From Candidatus Forterrea sp. (GTDB lineage: Archaea; Iainarchaeota; Iainarchaeia; Iainarchaeales; JAAZKV01), in the NCBI GenBank assembly GCA_020717885.1, contig DYDN01000041.1, positions 1-8,361 on the forward strand: a stretch of 8,361 nucleotides of DNA, written 5' to 3'. Positions 1 through 6,185 of the stretch are shown piece after piece. The notes beneath the pieces are model-generated. The model searched no databases and had not been told where the DNA came from. It saw only the letters and a list, made by a program, of their open reading frames with translations. The translations under genes were made by a program, and so were the position numbers. Numbering within the stretch: the first letter of the stretch is position 1; every line of letters starts with the position of its first letter.

Positions 1-1
1 T

Positions 2-19
2 GTGGCGCGCCAGCGCCAC
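2..19. repeat. GC-rich perfect hairpin, 7-bp stem
   Basis: Bases 2-8 (GTGGCGC) pair with 13-19 (GCGCCAC) around a 4-base loop. It is much richer in GC than the surrounding sequence. It lies in non-coding DNA beyond the 3' end of the histone-like gene and resembles the other small-loop hairpins in the gaps of this window. Its role is unknown; the window edge hides what lies further left. Confidence 0.5.
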
Positions 20-41
20 GCTGCGCGAGAGATAAACAACA

Positions 42-88
42 CAAGAAAAGAAAAATTAGCTCGCTCTCATCCGCACCTTAAAAGGTGC
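42..88 (-). terminator. Putative terminator of the histone-like gene
   Basis: Read on the minus strand, the histone-like gene stops at 109. A perfect hairpin follows (GCACCTT 73-79 with AAGGTGC 82-88, 2-base loop). About 15 bases later comes a T-rich stretch (complement of 42-57, with runs of five and four T). Archaeal RNA polymerase stops mainly at oligo-T tracts, so the T-rich stretch is the likelier active part, and the hairpin may protect the transcript end. This is inferred from sequence only. Confidence 0.45.
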
Positions 89-108
89 AGATTTCCCGCT
101 CGACTACG

Positions 109-921
109 TTAAATCTTAAATTTTCTTTCAACTTCAAGCACTAAAAGATCACAAATTGTTTTCATTGATTCCATTTGCTGAATTATTCTTTCCTTCTCAA
201 GCTCAATTTCTCCTACCGCTTCGTATGCTTCAATTGATTCCTTGAACATACTTCTATCAATATACGGGTATGAGTAAGAATTCATTTTCTTTGACACACA
301 CTCAACTAAATTTCCCATCCAAACATTAAGCCCGCGCTTAACAGGACCCTTAATTGTTTTCCCATCAGAGAGATGTTTTCGTAATTTATTTGTAATAGTG
401 GCTTTTGGGAAAGGCAATTGTTCCGAATCAAGCTTTAATTGCACTGCCTTTGCTTTTGAAACCGCATCAATCCGATTAACTACTTCCTCACAAGCTTTTT
501 TTATTAAATCAATTCGCTTAACGAGTTCCTCTCTTTGCTTATTTATTCCCTGAACATCATCATAAGGAGCAAGGGCATCCTTTAGCATATCATAATTAAC
601 AAAAGTGTAGGGCTGTGAATTCATTTTCTTTGCGATTCTCTCAACCATTTGTGCAACCCAAAGGTTCATCTCATCCTTAACAGTGCCCTTAATTTGTTTT
701 CCGGGAGAGATATTCTTTCTAACGAGTTTTGTTATAGTTGCCCTTGGAAAAGGGAGTTTTTGGTCAGCTTCTGCACTAACAGAAGCACTAATAACCTCAT
801 CATTTTCTTCATCAGAAGCACCATTTTCCGCAATAGAAACATTATTTTCACTCGTTTCTTGTATGGTTTCATCGTCATTTTCATCATCAGAAGTATCCTT
901 TTGAAGTGTTTTCTCAACCAT
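109..921 (-). CDS. Divergent archaeal histone-fold doublet with acidic N-terminal tail
   Basis: 270 residues. Residues 1-55 are acidic and low in complexity, likely disordered. Two homologous units follow, about 56-157 and 169-270. By hand count the first 68 positions of the units match at 32 sites without gaps. Each unit opens with LPFPxATIT, has a long helix around a conserved W (W88, W201), then KKMNS and a short C-terminal helix, in the order expected of the archaeal histone fold (LPxAPI start, central helix, RKT-like loop). The canonical GRKT loop is replaced by a tyrosine-containing loop (QPYTF / YSYPY). Each unit ends in a charged heptad-like helix (about 120-158 and 233-270), absent from minimal 65-70-residue archaeal histones. 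Inferred role: DNA binding, with the two folds pairing inside one chain as in known doublet histones. The ATG at 921 has a well-spaced GGTGAG site. The histone call rests on pattern only; another helical DNA-binding fold is possible. Confidence 0.68.
   Translation of the reverse strand: MVEKTLQKDTSDDENDDETIQETSENNVSIAENGASDEENDEVISASVSAEADQKLPFPRATITKLVRKNISPGKQIKGTVKDEMNLWVAQMVERIAKKMNSQPYTFVNYDMLKDALAPYDDVQGINKQREELVKRIDLIKKACEEVVNRIDAVSKAKAVQLKLDSEQLPFPKATITNKLRKHLSDGKTIKGPVKRGLNVWMGNLVECVSKKMNSYSYPYIDRSMFKESIEAYEAVGEIELEKERIIQQMESMKTICDLLVLEVERKFKI
112..417 (-). repeat. Second copy of the internal ~102-residue repeat
   Basis: This encodes residues 169-270 of the histone-like protein. It aligns without gaps to residues 56-157, including the trailing helix, where matches are fewer but hydrophobic positions and one cysteine line up. 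The duplication is clear in protein and degraded in DNA, so it is old. Confidence 0.7.
451..756 (-). repeat. First copy of the internal ~102-residue repeat
   Basis: This encodes residues 56-157 of the histone-like protein: histone-like fold followed by a charged helix. Eleven residues (158-168) separate it from the second copy. Conserved blocks shared by both are LPFP, ATIT, IKG, one W and KKMNS. Confidence 0.7.
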
Positions 922-926
922 TAAAA

Positions 927-932
927 CTCACC
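927..932 (-). promoter_or_regulatory. Ribosome binding site of the histone-like gene
   Basis: The minus strand reads GGTGAG, five bases before the ATG at 921. It matches the archaeal anti-Shine-Dalgarno complement GGAGGTGAT and fixes the start. Confidence 0.7.
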
Positions 933-958
933 AGAATAAAGAAAACCCCCACCAAGAG

Positions 959-970
959 GCATTTAAATGC
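959..970 (-). promoter_or_regulatory. Palindromic TATA-like box of the histone-like gene
   Basis: GCATTTAAATGC is a perfect 12-base palindrome containing TTTAAAT. Its centre lies about 44 bases upstream of the ATG. With the usual 25-27 base spacing, transcription would start near 938 and leave a leader of about 18 bases that includes the GGTGAG site. The palindrome could also be a regulator site, which is speculative. Confidence 0.5.
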
Positions 971-1003
971 ATCGTTTCTTTTCAGCGTTTAAAAAACAAT
1001 GCC

Positions 1004-1068
1004 CAGCTTAAAAAAAGCTGAAAAATGGATTTTTTGGGGCCCCATTAAATTTTGGCGAAAAAAAGCCA
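1004..1068 (-). terminator. Putative terminator: three hairpins and several T tracts
   Basis: Directly after the coiled-coil gene's stop at 1076, the minus strand carries three possible hairpins: 1053-1056/1065-1068 (4 bp), 1024-1028/1042-1046 (5 bp, with the palindrome TGGGGCCCCA at 1035-1044 inside) and 1004-1009/1015-1020 (6 bp). Between and within them are runs of five to eight T. Oligo-T tracts are the known termination signal in archaea. It separates this gene from the histone-like gene, which has its own promoter. Confidence 0.5.
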
Positions 1069-1075
1069 GAAAATA

Positions 1076-1723
1076 TTATCCCAAGATTGATGCGAACATT
1101 AAGGTAATGCTTGCGAGGAGTAGAATTGAGAGTACAACAATATTTGCCACATCAAGGCCCCCAAAATGCGTCCAAAAAAGCACAAGGGAAACAATAAACG
1201 CTAAGGCGCCTGTCCCAAGCATTGCATAAGAAAAGAACATGGATTTTTTTCTGAATTTGTGCACCTTCATCTGTTCAACATCAAGCTCTATTTGCGCCAT
1301 TCTATTGTTCAGAGAATCAAGTGCGACTTTAACAAGCGAAACAGTTTTTTGAGACTCTGAGATTACTTTATTCACTCTCTCCTCAAATCCCCTAGCTTCC
1401 CCAAGTATTCCAGCACGCACTTCCTTAAGTTCAGAGCGCGCAACTTCCCCCGCCATAACTTTTTCTTCAGACTCAATTATTTTCAAATCGTGCTTTATTA
1501 TATCCTCAAAATCTTTTTTCTGGAGAGTAAATTCCTGCTTCACCATATTATTAATCTCTTTTTTCAAAAGAGTAAGTGTATCCGCTTCCGCAATCAGTAC
1601 GAGACGCGTCGCCTGCTCATCCTTTACACCCAAATCATTAAGCGTCTGAAGAATTTTTTCCCTTGGTTCCCCATCTTGAACCATCTTTTGAATAACTTCA
1701 ATTATTGAATCGCTTTTTTGCAT
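1076..1723 (-). CDS. Coiled-coil protein with two C-terminal membrane segments, unknown function
   Basis: 215 residues from the ATG at 1723. Residues 1-47 are helical with a small-domain pattern (Gly-Glu-x-Arg-Glu-Lys-Ile followed by LNDLGV), like the short UBA-like or helix-turn-helix segments common in archaeal proteins. Residues 48-160 are long, charged and heptad-rich, probably coiled coil. Hydrophobic segments at about 162-184 and 191-212 form a C-terminal membrane hairpin, with only two residues after it. There is no signal peptide, so the coil most likely lies in the cytoplasm. A GTG nine bases upstream (1732) is in frame, but it falls inside the likely ribosome binding site AGTGAT (1728-1733), so the ATG is preferred. 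The gene is bounded by a hairpin-bearing leader and a T-rich terminator. I do not recognise the family; a scaffold linked to the nearby motor is possible but unsupported beyond proximity. Confidence 0.7.
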   Translation of the reverse strand: MQKSDSIIEVIQKMVQDGEPREKILQTLNDLGVKDEQATRLVLIAEADTLTLLKKEINNMVKQEFTLQKKDFEDIIKHDLKIIESEEKVMAGEVARSELKEVRAGILGEARGFEERVNKVISESQKTVSLVKVALDSLNNRMAQIELDVEQMKVHKFRKKSMFFSYAMLGTGALAFIVSLVLFWTHFGGLDVANIVVLSILLLASITLMFASILG

Positions 1724-1727
1724 AAAA

Positions 1728-1733
1728 ATCACT
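1728..1733 (-). promoter_or_regulatory. Ribosome binding site deciding the ATG at 1723
   Basis: The minus strand reads AGTGAT, four bases before the ATG. It overlaps the alternative in-frame GTG start at 1732, arguing against that start. Confidence 0.5.
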
Positions 1734-1747
1734 AATTTTATTTACGC

Positions 1748-1797
1748 GCAAACCTTTAGGTTTGCTGTACCGCAAATGCATCGCATTTGCTTGTACC
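1748..1797 (-). repeat. Tandem pair of covarying hairpin units in a probable mRNA leader
   Basis: Two adjacent units of 24 and 26 bases share one plan on the plus strand: GCAAA, three variable bases, a short loop, the matching three bases, TTTGC, then TGTACC. Unit 1 pairs 1748-1755 with 1758-1765 (inner arms CCT/AGG). Unit 2 pairs 1772-1779 with 1783-1790 (inner arms TGC/GCA). The inner arms differ but stay complementary, which suggests the fold itself is kept. TGTACC follows at 1766-1771 and 1792-1797. A weaker 5-bp hairpin lies at 1801-1814. They sit 25-75 bases before the coiled-coil gene's start, probably within its transcript. Whether they act as RNA or as DNA sites cannot be told. Confidence 0.6.
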
Positions 1798-1822
1798 TCA
1801 AATTCTGTTGAATTCTCGCTAC

Positions 1823-1833
1823 CATTTATCATC
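1823..1833 (-). promoter_or_regulatory. Possible TATA box of the coiled-coil gene
   Basis: The minus strand reads ATGATAAATGG. With usual spacing, transcription would start near 1802, giving a leader of about 80 bases that contains both hairpin units. No TATA-like element lies closer to the start. The T-rich stretch at 1853-1866 is an alternative, so this is a weak call. Confidence 0.3.
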
Positions 1834-1852
1834 CACCATTTCTTTTCTTCCC

Positions 1853-1868
1853 AATAAATAAAAAATTT
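1853..1868 (-). terminator. Putative T-tract terminator of the membrane-anchored protein gene
   Basis: Immediately after the stop at 1872, the minus strand has a run of six T followed by ATTTATT. This fits an archaeal oligo-T terminator. There is no obvious hairpin. Confidence 0.4.
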
Positions 1869-1871
1869 CAG

Positions 1872-2606
1872 TTACCTAATCTCAATTACAACATCCTTTG
1901 TTTTCTGCTGCTCAATATCCCCAACTTTCCATCGGAAAACAAACTGCACATTCCCTGCCTTAATTGGAGTCAAAGTTGAATAAAATGTTTTGCATTGGGA
2001 AGAATCCACACTAATCGACCTGCCGACAAAGTCCCCGGTAACTGCTTCCTGCTCCTTAAAAAAGCCTCTATCAGCGCTTGCAAACCACCTAATCTCAGAA
2101 ATATTTGTTTTTGATATATTGCAAATCTTTGTTAAATAATCATACGCCCCCCCAACAAAAAGTGCTGCGGGAAAGTTCTCAACACTCGCGCTAATCGGAT
2201 TAATTGTTTCCTTATCAAGCTCAAAACTCAATAACTTTGCCGCGCTAAAGGGCGCATAAATCAAAACCTCATATTTGAGTGTCTTTGAAATTGGAAGCTC
2301 CGCAGTAAAATCATATTTCTCTCCCGGAATAAGAATTGAATCCTCTTTACTATCTTTTAAGAAAAATAATCTGTTGTACTGATCGGAACGCACCTCAACC
2401 GTCACCCCATTCACTATTGTCTCGGTGGGATTTGTAATAGTCATTTTCAAAACAACTTTATCCCCCATAACAGAAACAGAGGGCTTTGGATCATTACTCA
2501 CATCAATTGGTTTATTTAGAAACACTAAGTAAAGCATTCCAAAAAAGACAATTGAGAACACTATTATGAAAAATGAGAAAGTAATTTTGCGGGGAGCATA
2601 AACCAT
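1872..2606 (-). CDS. Membrane-anchored protein with extracytoplasmic beta-rich domains, unknown function
   Basis: 244 residues. A short basic start (RK at 6-7) precedes one strongly hydrophobic segment at about 8-30, which acts as a signal anchor. No class III pilin cleavage motif is apparent, so it is probably not a pilin. The remainder, about 35-244, should lie outside the membrane. Residues 40-130 alternate hydrophobic positions with a TNPTET turn, as in Ig-like or CARDB-type beta sandwiches. Residues 135-244 form a second region with two cysteines (C162, C205) that could pair, ending in strand-like stretches around FVFRWKVGD. The fold assignment is inferred from pattern. The ATG at 2606 lies about 25 bases from the centre of a TATA box and has no ribosome binding site, suggesting a leaderless message. 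It neighbours the pilus/secretion motor genes, so a role at the cell surface with that machine is possible but not shown. Confidence 0.7.
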   Translation of the reverse strand: MVYAPRKITFSFFIIVFSIVFFGMLYLVFLNKPIDVSNDPKPSVSVMGDKVVLKMTITNPTETIVNGVTVEVRSDQYNRLFFLKDSKEDSILIPGEKYDFTAELPISKTLKYEVLIYAPFSAAKLLSFELDKETINPISASVENFPAALFVGGAYDYLTKICNISKTNISEIRWFASADRGFFKEQEAVTGDFVGRSISVDSSQCKTFYSTLTPIKAGNVQFVFRWKVGDIEQQKTKDVVIEIR

Positions 2607-2627
2607 GCAAGAATAAAGGAAAAGAAG

Positions 2628-2634
2628 TATTTAA
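2628..2634 (-). promoter_or_regulatory. TATA box placed for leaderless expression of the membrane-anchored protein
   Basis: The minus strand reads TTAAATA, centred 25 bases before the A of the ATG at 2606. That spacing puts the transcription start at or next to the start codon. No GGTG or GGAGG sequence lies between them, which agrees with a leaderless message. Confidence 0.55.
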
Positions 2635-2665
2635 TTCTTACATGGGGCAAGAAAGGGGACAGCCA

Positions 2666-3340
2666 TCAAATAAACTTTCTCACTTTAACATCCTCATCAA
2701 AGAATTGTATGAGCCGTTGATTTGTTTTCCCCGCGGAGACAAAGAAACCGCTTGAAGAGCGCGTATGAAGAAGCTTTGTTAAGGAAGAAACAAATTTTAG
2801 TACCACCCCCTCTTCGTGATAAAGGCTTAGGGCGCCCAGCGAATCAAAAATAAAGCAAGTGTTCTTCTTCGAATCCATTATATTAATCATTTTTATCTGC
2901 AGCTGAGTTAGGTTTCTCGGCGAATCAACAAAAAATAGTCTCTCACTCTCCTCCACATGAGAAATAACCTTTGAAACCGTATCAACAATAATTACTTTAT
3001 CCTCAAGACCGCTTGACTTAAGCGAACGAATCACTGATTTATAAGTAAAATTCATTAGAACAATAACTGGATTCATCCCCATCTCAAGAACTAACTTTAC
3101 GAGAGCAGAAACCACTTCGGCGGAATTAGAAGGATCACACTCAAGTATTGATTCACCGCGAAAAGAAAGCGGAATTTTGGACTTAAGATCAGTAAGCACC
3201 CTCTCCGTACCCAAAATCGCATTGAAAGCATCAAACTTTCTCTTTTTTGAGTCCAAATTAATTCCAAAATTAGGGTCCCCTGAAAGAATTGCATCAATTG
3301 CCTTCTTTTGCCCCTCATCAAAATAAACCGCTTCAGGCAT
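2666..3340 (-). CDS. KaiC/RecA-fold protein lacking a Walker A motif
   Basis: 224 residues from the ATG at 3340. From about residue 64 the layout is that of the archaeal KaiC/RadA/FlaH-like group: strand SILECD, a helix, strand PVIVLMNFTY (91-100), strand KVIIVDTVSK (115-124), a PRNLTQL segment (141-147), then a Walker B-like strand TCFIFDSLGAL (161-171) with D166, and a C-terminal half around LKFVSSLTKLL. The position of the P-loop holds ECDPSNSAEVV (67-77), with no GxxxxGK[ST], so normal ATP binding is unlikely. Residues 1-60 are helical and specific to this protein. FlaH, a KaiC-like protein, partners FlaI and FlaJ in the archaellum; this gene is divergent from a FlaI-like ATPase, so a similar accessory role is a reasonable inference. 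A GTG at 3355 would add five residues, but the TATA box spacing favours the ATG. No terminator is evident after the stop. Confidence 0.65.
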   Translation of the reverse strand: MPEAVYFDEGQKKAIDAILSGDPNFGINLDSKKRKFDAFNAILGTERVLTDLKSKIPLSFRGESILECDPSNSAEVVSALVKLVLEMGMNPVIVLMNFTYKSVIRSLKSSGLEDKVIIVDTVSKVISHVEESERLFFVDSPRNLTQLQIKMINIMDSKKNTCFIFDSLGALSLYHEEGVVLKFVSSLTKLLHTRSSSGFFVSAGKTNQRLIQFFDEDVKVRKFI

Positions 3341-3362
3341 GCAAAAGAAATGCACAAACTTG

Positions 3363-3370
3363 TTATTAAA
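3363..3370 (-). promoter_or_regulatory. TATA box placed for leaderless expression of the RecA-like gene
   Basis: The minus strand reads TTTAATAA, centred about 26-27 bases before the A of the ATG at 3340. No ribosome binding site lies between. This supports the ATG over the upstream GTG at 3355. A second AT-rich box (AAATATAAAA, 3405-3414) is readable on either strand and could be an alternative. Confidence 0.5.
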
Positions 3371-3482
3371 CCTAATAGAAAAAGGAGGAAGGAATCAAAG
3401 ACCCAAATATAAAACTCGAAAACAAGCAGAAAAATAAGAAAAAAAGAATTGATTACGTTTGTTCTAACCCAACATCACAGCG

Positions 3483-3490
3483 TTTATAAA
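3483..3490 (+). promoter_or_regulatory. TATA box of the motor operon
   Basis: TTTATAAA is a near-ideal archaeal TATA box. Usual spacing puts transcription start near 3513, with a leader of about 27 bases before the TTG start. It drives the ATPase gene and possibly the two platform genes downstream. Confidence 0.65.
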
Positions 3491-3527
3491 CAAGAAAGAA
3501 GTAATTATTGACAGAGTGATTTAGGTT

Positions 3528-3532
3528 GGTGG
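3528..3532 (+). promoter_or_regulatory. Ribosome binding site before the TTG start
   Basis: GGTGG lies seven bases before the TTG at 3540. An in-frame stop at 3522-3524 and the absence of any ATG or GTG between it and the TTG make the TTG the first possible start. Confidence 0.5.
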
Positions 3533-3539
3533 CGGTACT

Positions 3540-6185
3540 TTGCCGGAAGACGAATCAGGGCTTGATGAGTTAAAGCGCCTTACTTTAGGCGGCTTTTTTG
3601 GGGGAGCAAATACACAAAAACCCCTTGAGAAGAAAGAGGAACTTGCCCAAGTACCGCAAAAAGTCGCGGACCAAACACAAACCCCAAGCACTACAAATAG
3701 CACCGAAAAGTCACAAGTTAGTACTGATAAGGAAGCATTCCGAGAAGAACAAAGAATATTTACCCAAATAAGTTCGGTAAAGGAACTCACTAATGAACCA
3801 AATTATATGATACCGCAGGAATTAAGTAAAGGGGAAGAAGCACAAGTAGAGAAAGAGAGTGAAGGGGCATTTGAAAAATTAATGCATCTTACAAAAGCGC
3901 CGCTAGTTGAAAATCGCAAGAAAGAAGAGATACAAAGCAAGAATTTTGGCAAACAAGAAGTAATGAAAGAAAAGATTTTGAGAAAAATTGATCCAAACGC
4001 CAAAACAATTTCTATGAAGAGCTCACTTGACGAGGTTCCAAAAATAAATTTACCTCCTGAAGAAAGAAAAAGTATTGTAATTGAAGAAATTAAGCGCACG
4101 GGAGAACCAATTATCGGGAAAGAAAAATCACAAGAAACGCGGCCAAGTTTTCTTGAAGAACCAAGAAATAAAAGCACCGAACACAAAATGAAGTGGGGCG
4201 CGGAAGGAATTTTAAAACCCGAAATGAAAACTGAGGCAAAGAGTGAAAGAGAAACTTCGCCACACTCAAGTACTTCGAGTGCAATTCCTTCCTATACAAA
4301 CACACCTTCTTTTGTATCTGCGACACAGTCCCCCACGGGACAAGCAGAAAGTGGTTTTTCAAGAAGAAGAAAACAACTTGATGAAGAAAGAAGAAAACTT
4401 GTGGAAACACTTGAACTAAAAACCCCGGTTGATTTACTCTTTAGTGCACTTGAGGAACACCGCCAGCTTGATGCGGGGGATGCTGCAACACTCTGCCAAG
4501 TCCCATACGATTTAATTGAAAAACTCGCCAAAATGTTTGAGAATGATGGGGTGCTTGAGATAAATTACCCGACAAGCCTAACAAAAAAGCCGACAATAAT
4601 TCTAAAGAATCCGGTTCAATCAAAACTACTCGAGGTTCCAAAAGGAGAGGCACTTGATAATTACACTATCACAGTAGATCACGTTCCCGCACACATTTCA
4701 ATAACCCTCTCTCCGGGAGAAGCAAGACCCCTTTATGCAGTACAAATGCCGGCAATAGGAAAATACACCAGAAGATTTCTCTTCTTCGTAAAAGAAGAAG
4801 TTGCGGAGAATATGCCAATTGAACTTGAAGAAATAGTTGATCCAAAAAAATCAAAGAGATTAAAGGACAGATTCTTTTTTGAATTAAATTCACACCTCTC
4901 AAAATACTTCCCAATGCTCCCTGAAGAATACCTCAACATGCTCTCAGGGGTTTTGTTGCATGAGATGTATGGGTTAGGGGATATTGAACTCTTAATGGGA
5001 GACGACATGCTTGAAGAAGTAGGAATTAATTCAGCAAAAACCCCCATCACTGTTTATCATCGTGTACACGGCTGGCTAAAAACAAATCTTGTACCAGGAA
5101 CTGAAGAAGACATCAATAACTTTGCATCCCAAATCGGAAGAAAAGTTGGAAGAGAAATAACAATCCTCAGCCCAATACTTGATGCACACTTACTCTCAGG
5201 GGACCGTGTAAATGCAACACTCTTCCCAATCTCCTCCGAAGGAAACACACTAACAATCCGAAGATTTGCAAGAAAACCATGGACAATAATTGATTTTATT
5301 GGAAAAGCACACACAATGGACGCAGAGATGGCCGCAATGCTATGGATAGCAATGCAATACGAAATGAATGTTTTAATCGCAGGAGGAACCGCTTCAGGAA
5401 AAACATCTGCACTTAATTCCCTGCTCGCGCTTGTACCAACATACCACAGAATAATCTCCATTGAGGATGTACGCGAAATTGTATTACCAAAATACCTTGA
5501 GTGGAACTGGATACCAATGGTAACACGCGCACCAAACCCTGAAGGACTAGGAGAAGTAACAATGCTTGACTTAATGGTTACGAGCTTACGAATGAGACCT
5601 GATAGAATAATTGTCGGGGAAATGCGAAGAAAAAAAGAAGCGGAAGTACTAATGGAGGCAATTGAAACCGGACACAGTATTTACTCAACAATCCACGCAA
5701 ATTCTGGTTATCAAGTACTTCGAAGACTTGCTGAGCCTCCAATAAATATCCCCCTAATGCAAATTGAATTAATTGATCTTATTGTTGTGCAATACCGTGA
5801 TAGAAAAACAAATCGAAGAAGAACATTTGAAATCTCCGAAATTGAACAAACCTCAACCGGACAAGGACTACAAATCAACACAGTGTATAAGTGGGCGCCA
5901 AGGGGTGACACGTGGGAGAAAATGAATAAGCCGACAAAACTAATTACACTACTAAACATGCACACAGGAATGACCGAAGAGGACTTGTTCACTGAAATTG
6001 AGGACAGAAGACAAATACTTGAATGGATGAAAAGAGCCGGAATTGATGACCTTGACAGAATAGGATTTATTGTAAAACTATTTTACTCAAACCCTGAAAG
6101 AGTGAAAAACCTTGGGAGAAAAAATACCCCTGCGGAAGAAATTGAAAAAATAATGGCAACTGAGCAAGGAGAAGAAGCATTTTAG
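3540..6185 (+). CDS. Archaeal TadA/FlaI/VirB11-type secretion ATPase with long N-terminal extension
   Basis: 881 residues; archaeal FlaI proteins are nearer 550. It is the cytoplasmic hexameric motor that hydrolyses ATP to drive assembly of a type IV pilus-like filament or secretion across the membrane. Residues 1-290 are charged, Lys/Glu/Ser/Thr-rich and probably disordered. Residues 293-344 look like a winged helix (VDLLFSALEEH through DGVLEINYP). The N-terminal ATPase domain follows, with basic R574-R575 in TIRRF. The core holds Walker A GGTASGKT (615-622, K621), the Asp box IEDVRE with E642 and D643, Walker B RIIVGE (689-694, catalytic E694) and the His box TGHSIYSTIHANS (710-722, H712 and H719). 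A C-terminal helical tail ends in an acidic stretch. All catalytic motifs are intact. The TTG start is forced by the upstream stop; the next in-frame ATG is about 90 residues in. The divergent neighbour is RecA-like; two platform genes follow. Confidence 0.93.
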   Translation: MPEDESGLDELKRLTLGGFFGGANTQKPLEKKEELAQVPQKVADQTQTPSTTNSTEKSQVSTDKEAFREEQRIFTQISSVKELTNEPNYMIPQELSKGEEAQVEKESEGAFEKLMHLTKAPLVENRKKEEIQSKNFGKQEVMKEKILRKIDPNAKTISMKSSLDEVPKINLPPEERKSIVIEEIKRTGEPIIGKEKSQETRPSFLEEPRNKSTEHKMKWGAEGILKPEMKTEAKSERETSPHSSTSSAIPSYTNTPSFVSATQSPTGQAESGFSRRRKQLDEERRKLVETLELKTPVDLLFSALEEHRQLDAGDAATLCQVPYDLIEKLAKMFENDGVLEINYPTSLTKKPTIILKNPVQSKLLEVPKGEALDNYTITVDHVPAHISITLSPGEARPLYAVQMPAIGKYTRRFLFFVKEEVAENMPIELEEIVDPKKSKRLKDRFFFELNSHLSKYFPMLPEEYLNMLSGVLLHEMYGLGDIELLMGDDMLEEVGINSAKTPITVYHRVHGWLKTNLVPGTEEDINNFASQIGRKVGREITILSPILDAHLLSGDRVNATLFPISSEGNTLTIRRFARKPWTIIDFIGKAHTMDAEMAAMLWIAMQYEMNVLIAGGTASGKTSALNSLLALVPTYHRIISIEDVREIVLPKYLEWNWIPMVTRAPNPEGLGEVTMLDLMVTSLRMRPDRIIVGEMRRKKEAEVLMEAIETGHSIYSTIHANSGYQVLRRLAEPPINIPLMQIELIDLIVVQYRDRKTNRRRTFEISEIEQTSTGQGLQINTVYKWAPRGDTWEKMNKPTKLITLLNMHTGMTEEDLFTEIEDRRQILEWMKRAGIDDLDRIGFIVKLFYSNPERVKNLGRKNTPAEEIEKIMATEQGEEAF

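Noticed and set aside
1..108. Possible tRNA or small RNA gene in the structured left edge
   Set aside because: Neither strand shows a T-loop GGTTC motif or a cloverleaf; the structure is two simple hairpins.
999..1229. Plus-strand open frame of 76 codons beginning in the gap at 999
   Set aside because: It runs antisense through the end of the coiled-coil gene, begins in the hairpin-rich terminator and has no ribosome binding site or recognisable protein pattern.
1745..1815. CRISPR-like array in the tandem hairpin region
   Set aside because: There are only two units of 24-26 bases directly abutting, with no spacers and no cas genes nearby.
1819..1839. Seven-codon minus-strand ATG frame in the leader region of the coiled-coil gene (possible upstream ORF)
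   Set aside because: It is too short to support, has no ribosome binding site, and overlaps the candidate TATA box, so it may not be transcribed.
1872..2606. Membrane-anchored protein as a pilin
   Set aside because: There is no class III signal-peptide cleavage motif before the hydrophobic segment, and at 244 residues with two beta-rich regions it is unlike typical archaeal pilins.
3449..3511. Short plus-strand TTG-started frame of about 20 codons in the divergent promoter region
   Set aside because: It contains the strong TATA box of the motor operon and has no ribosome binding site.
3521..3790. Minus-strand open frame opposite the start of the ATPase gene
   Set aside because: It is Ser/Phe/Cys-rich, as expected for the antisense of a charged coding stretch, and it overlaps the promoter region and ATPase start.
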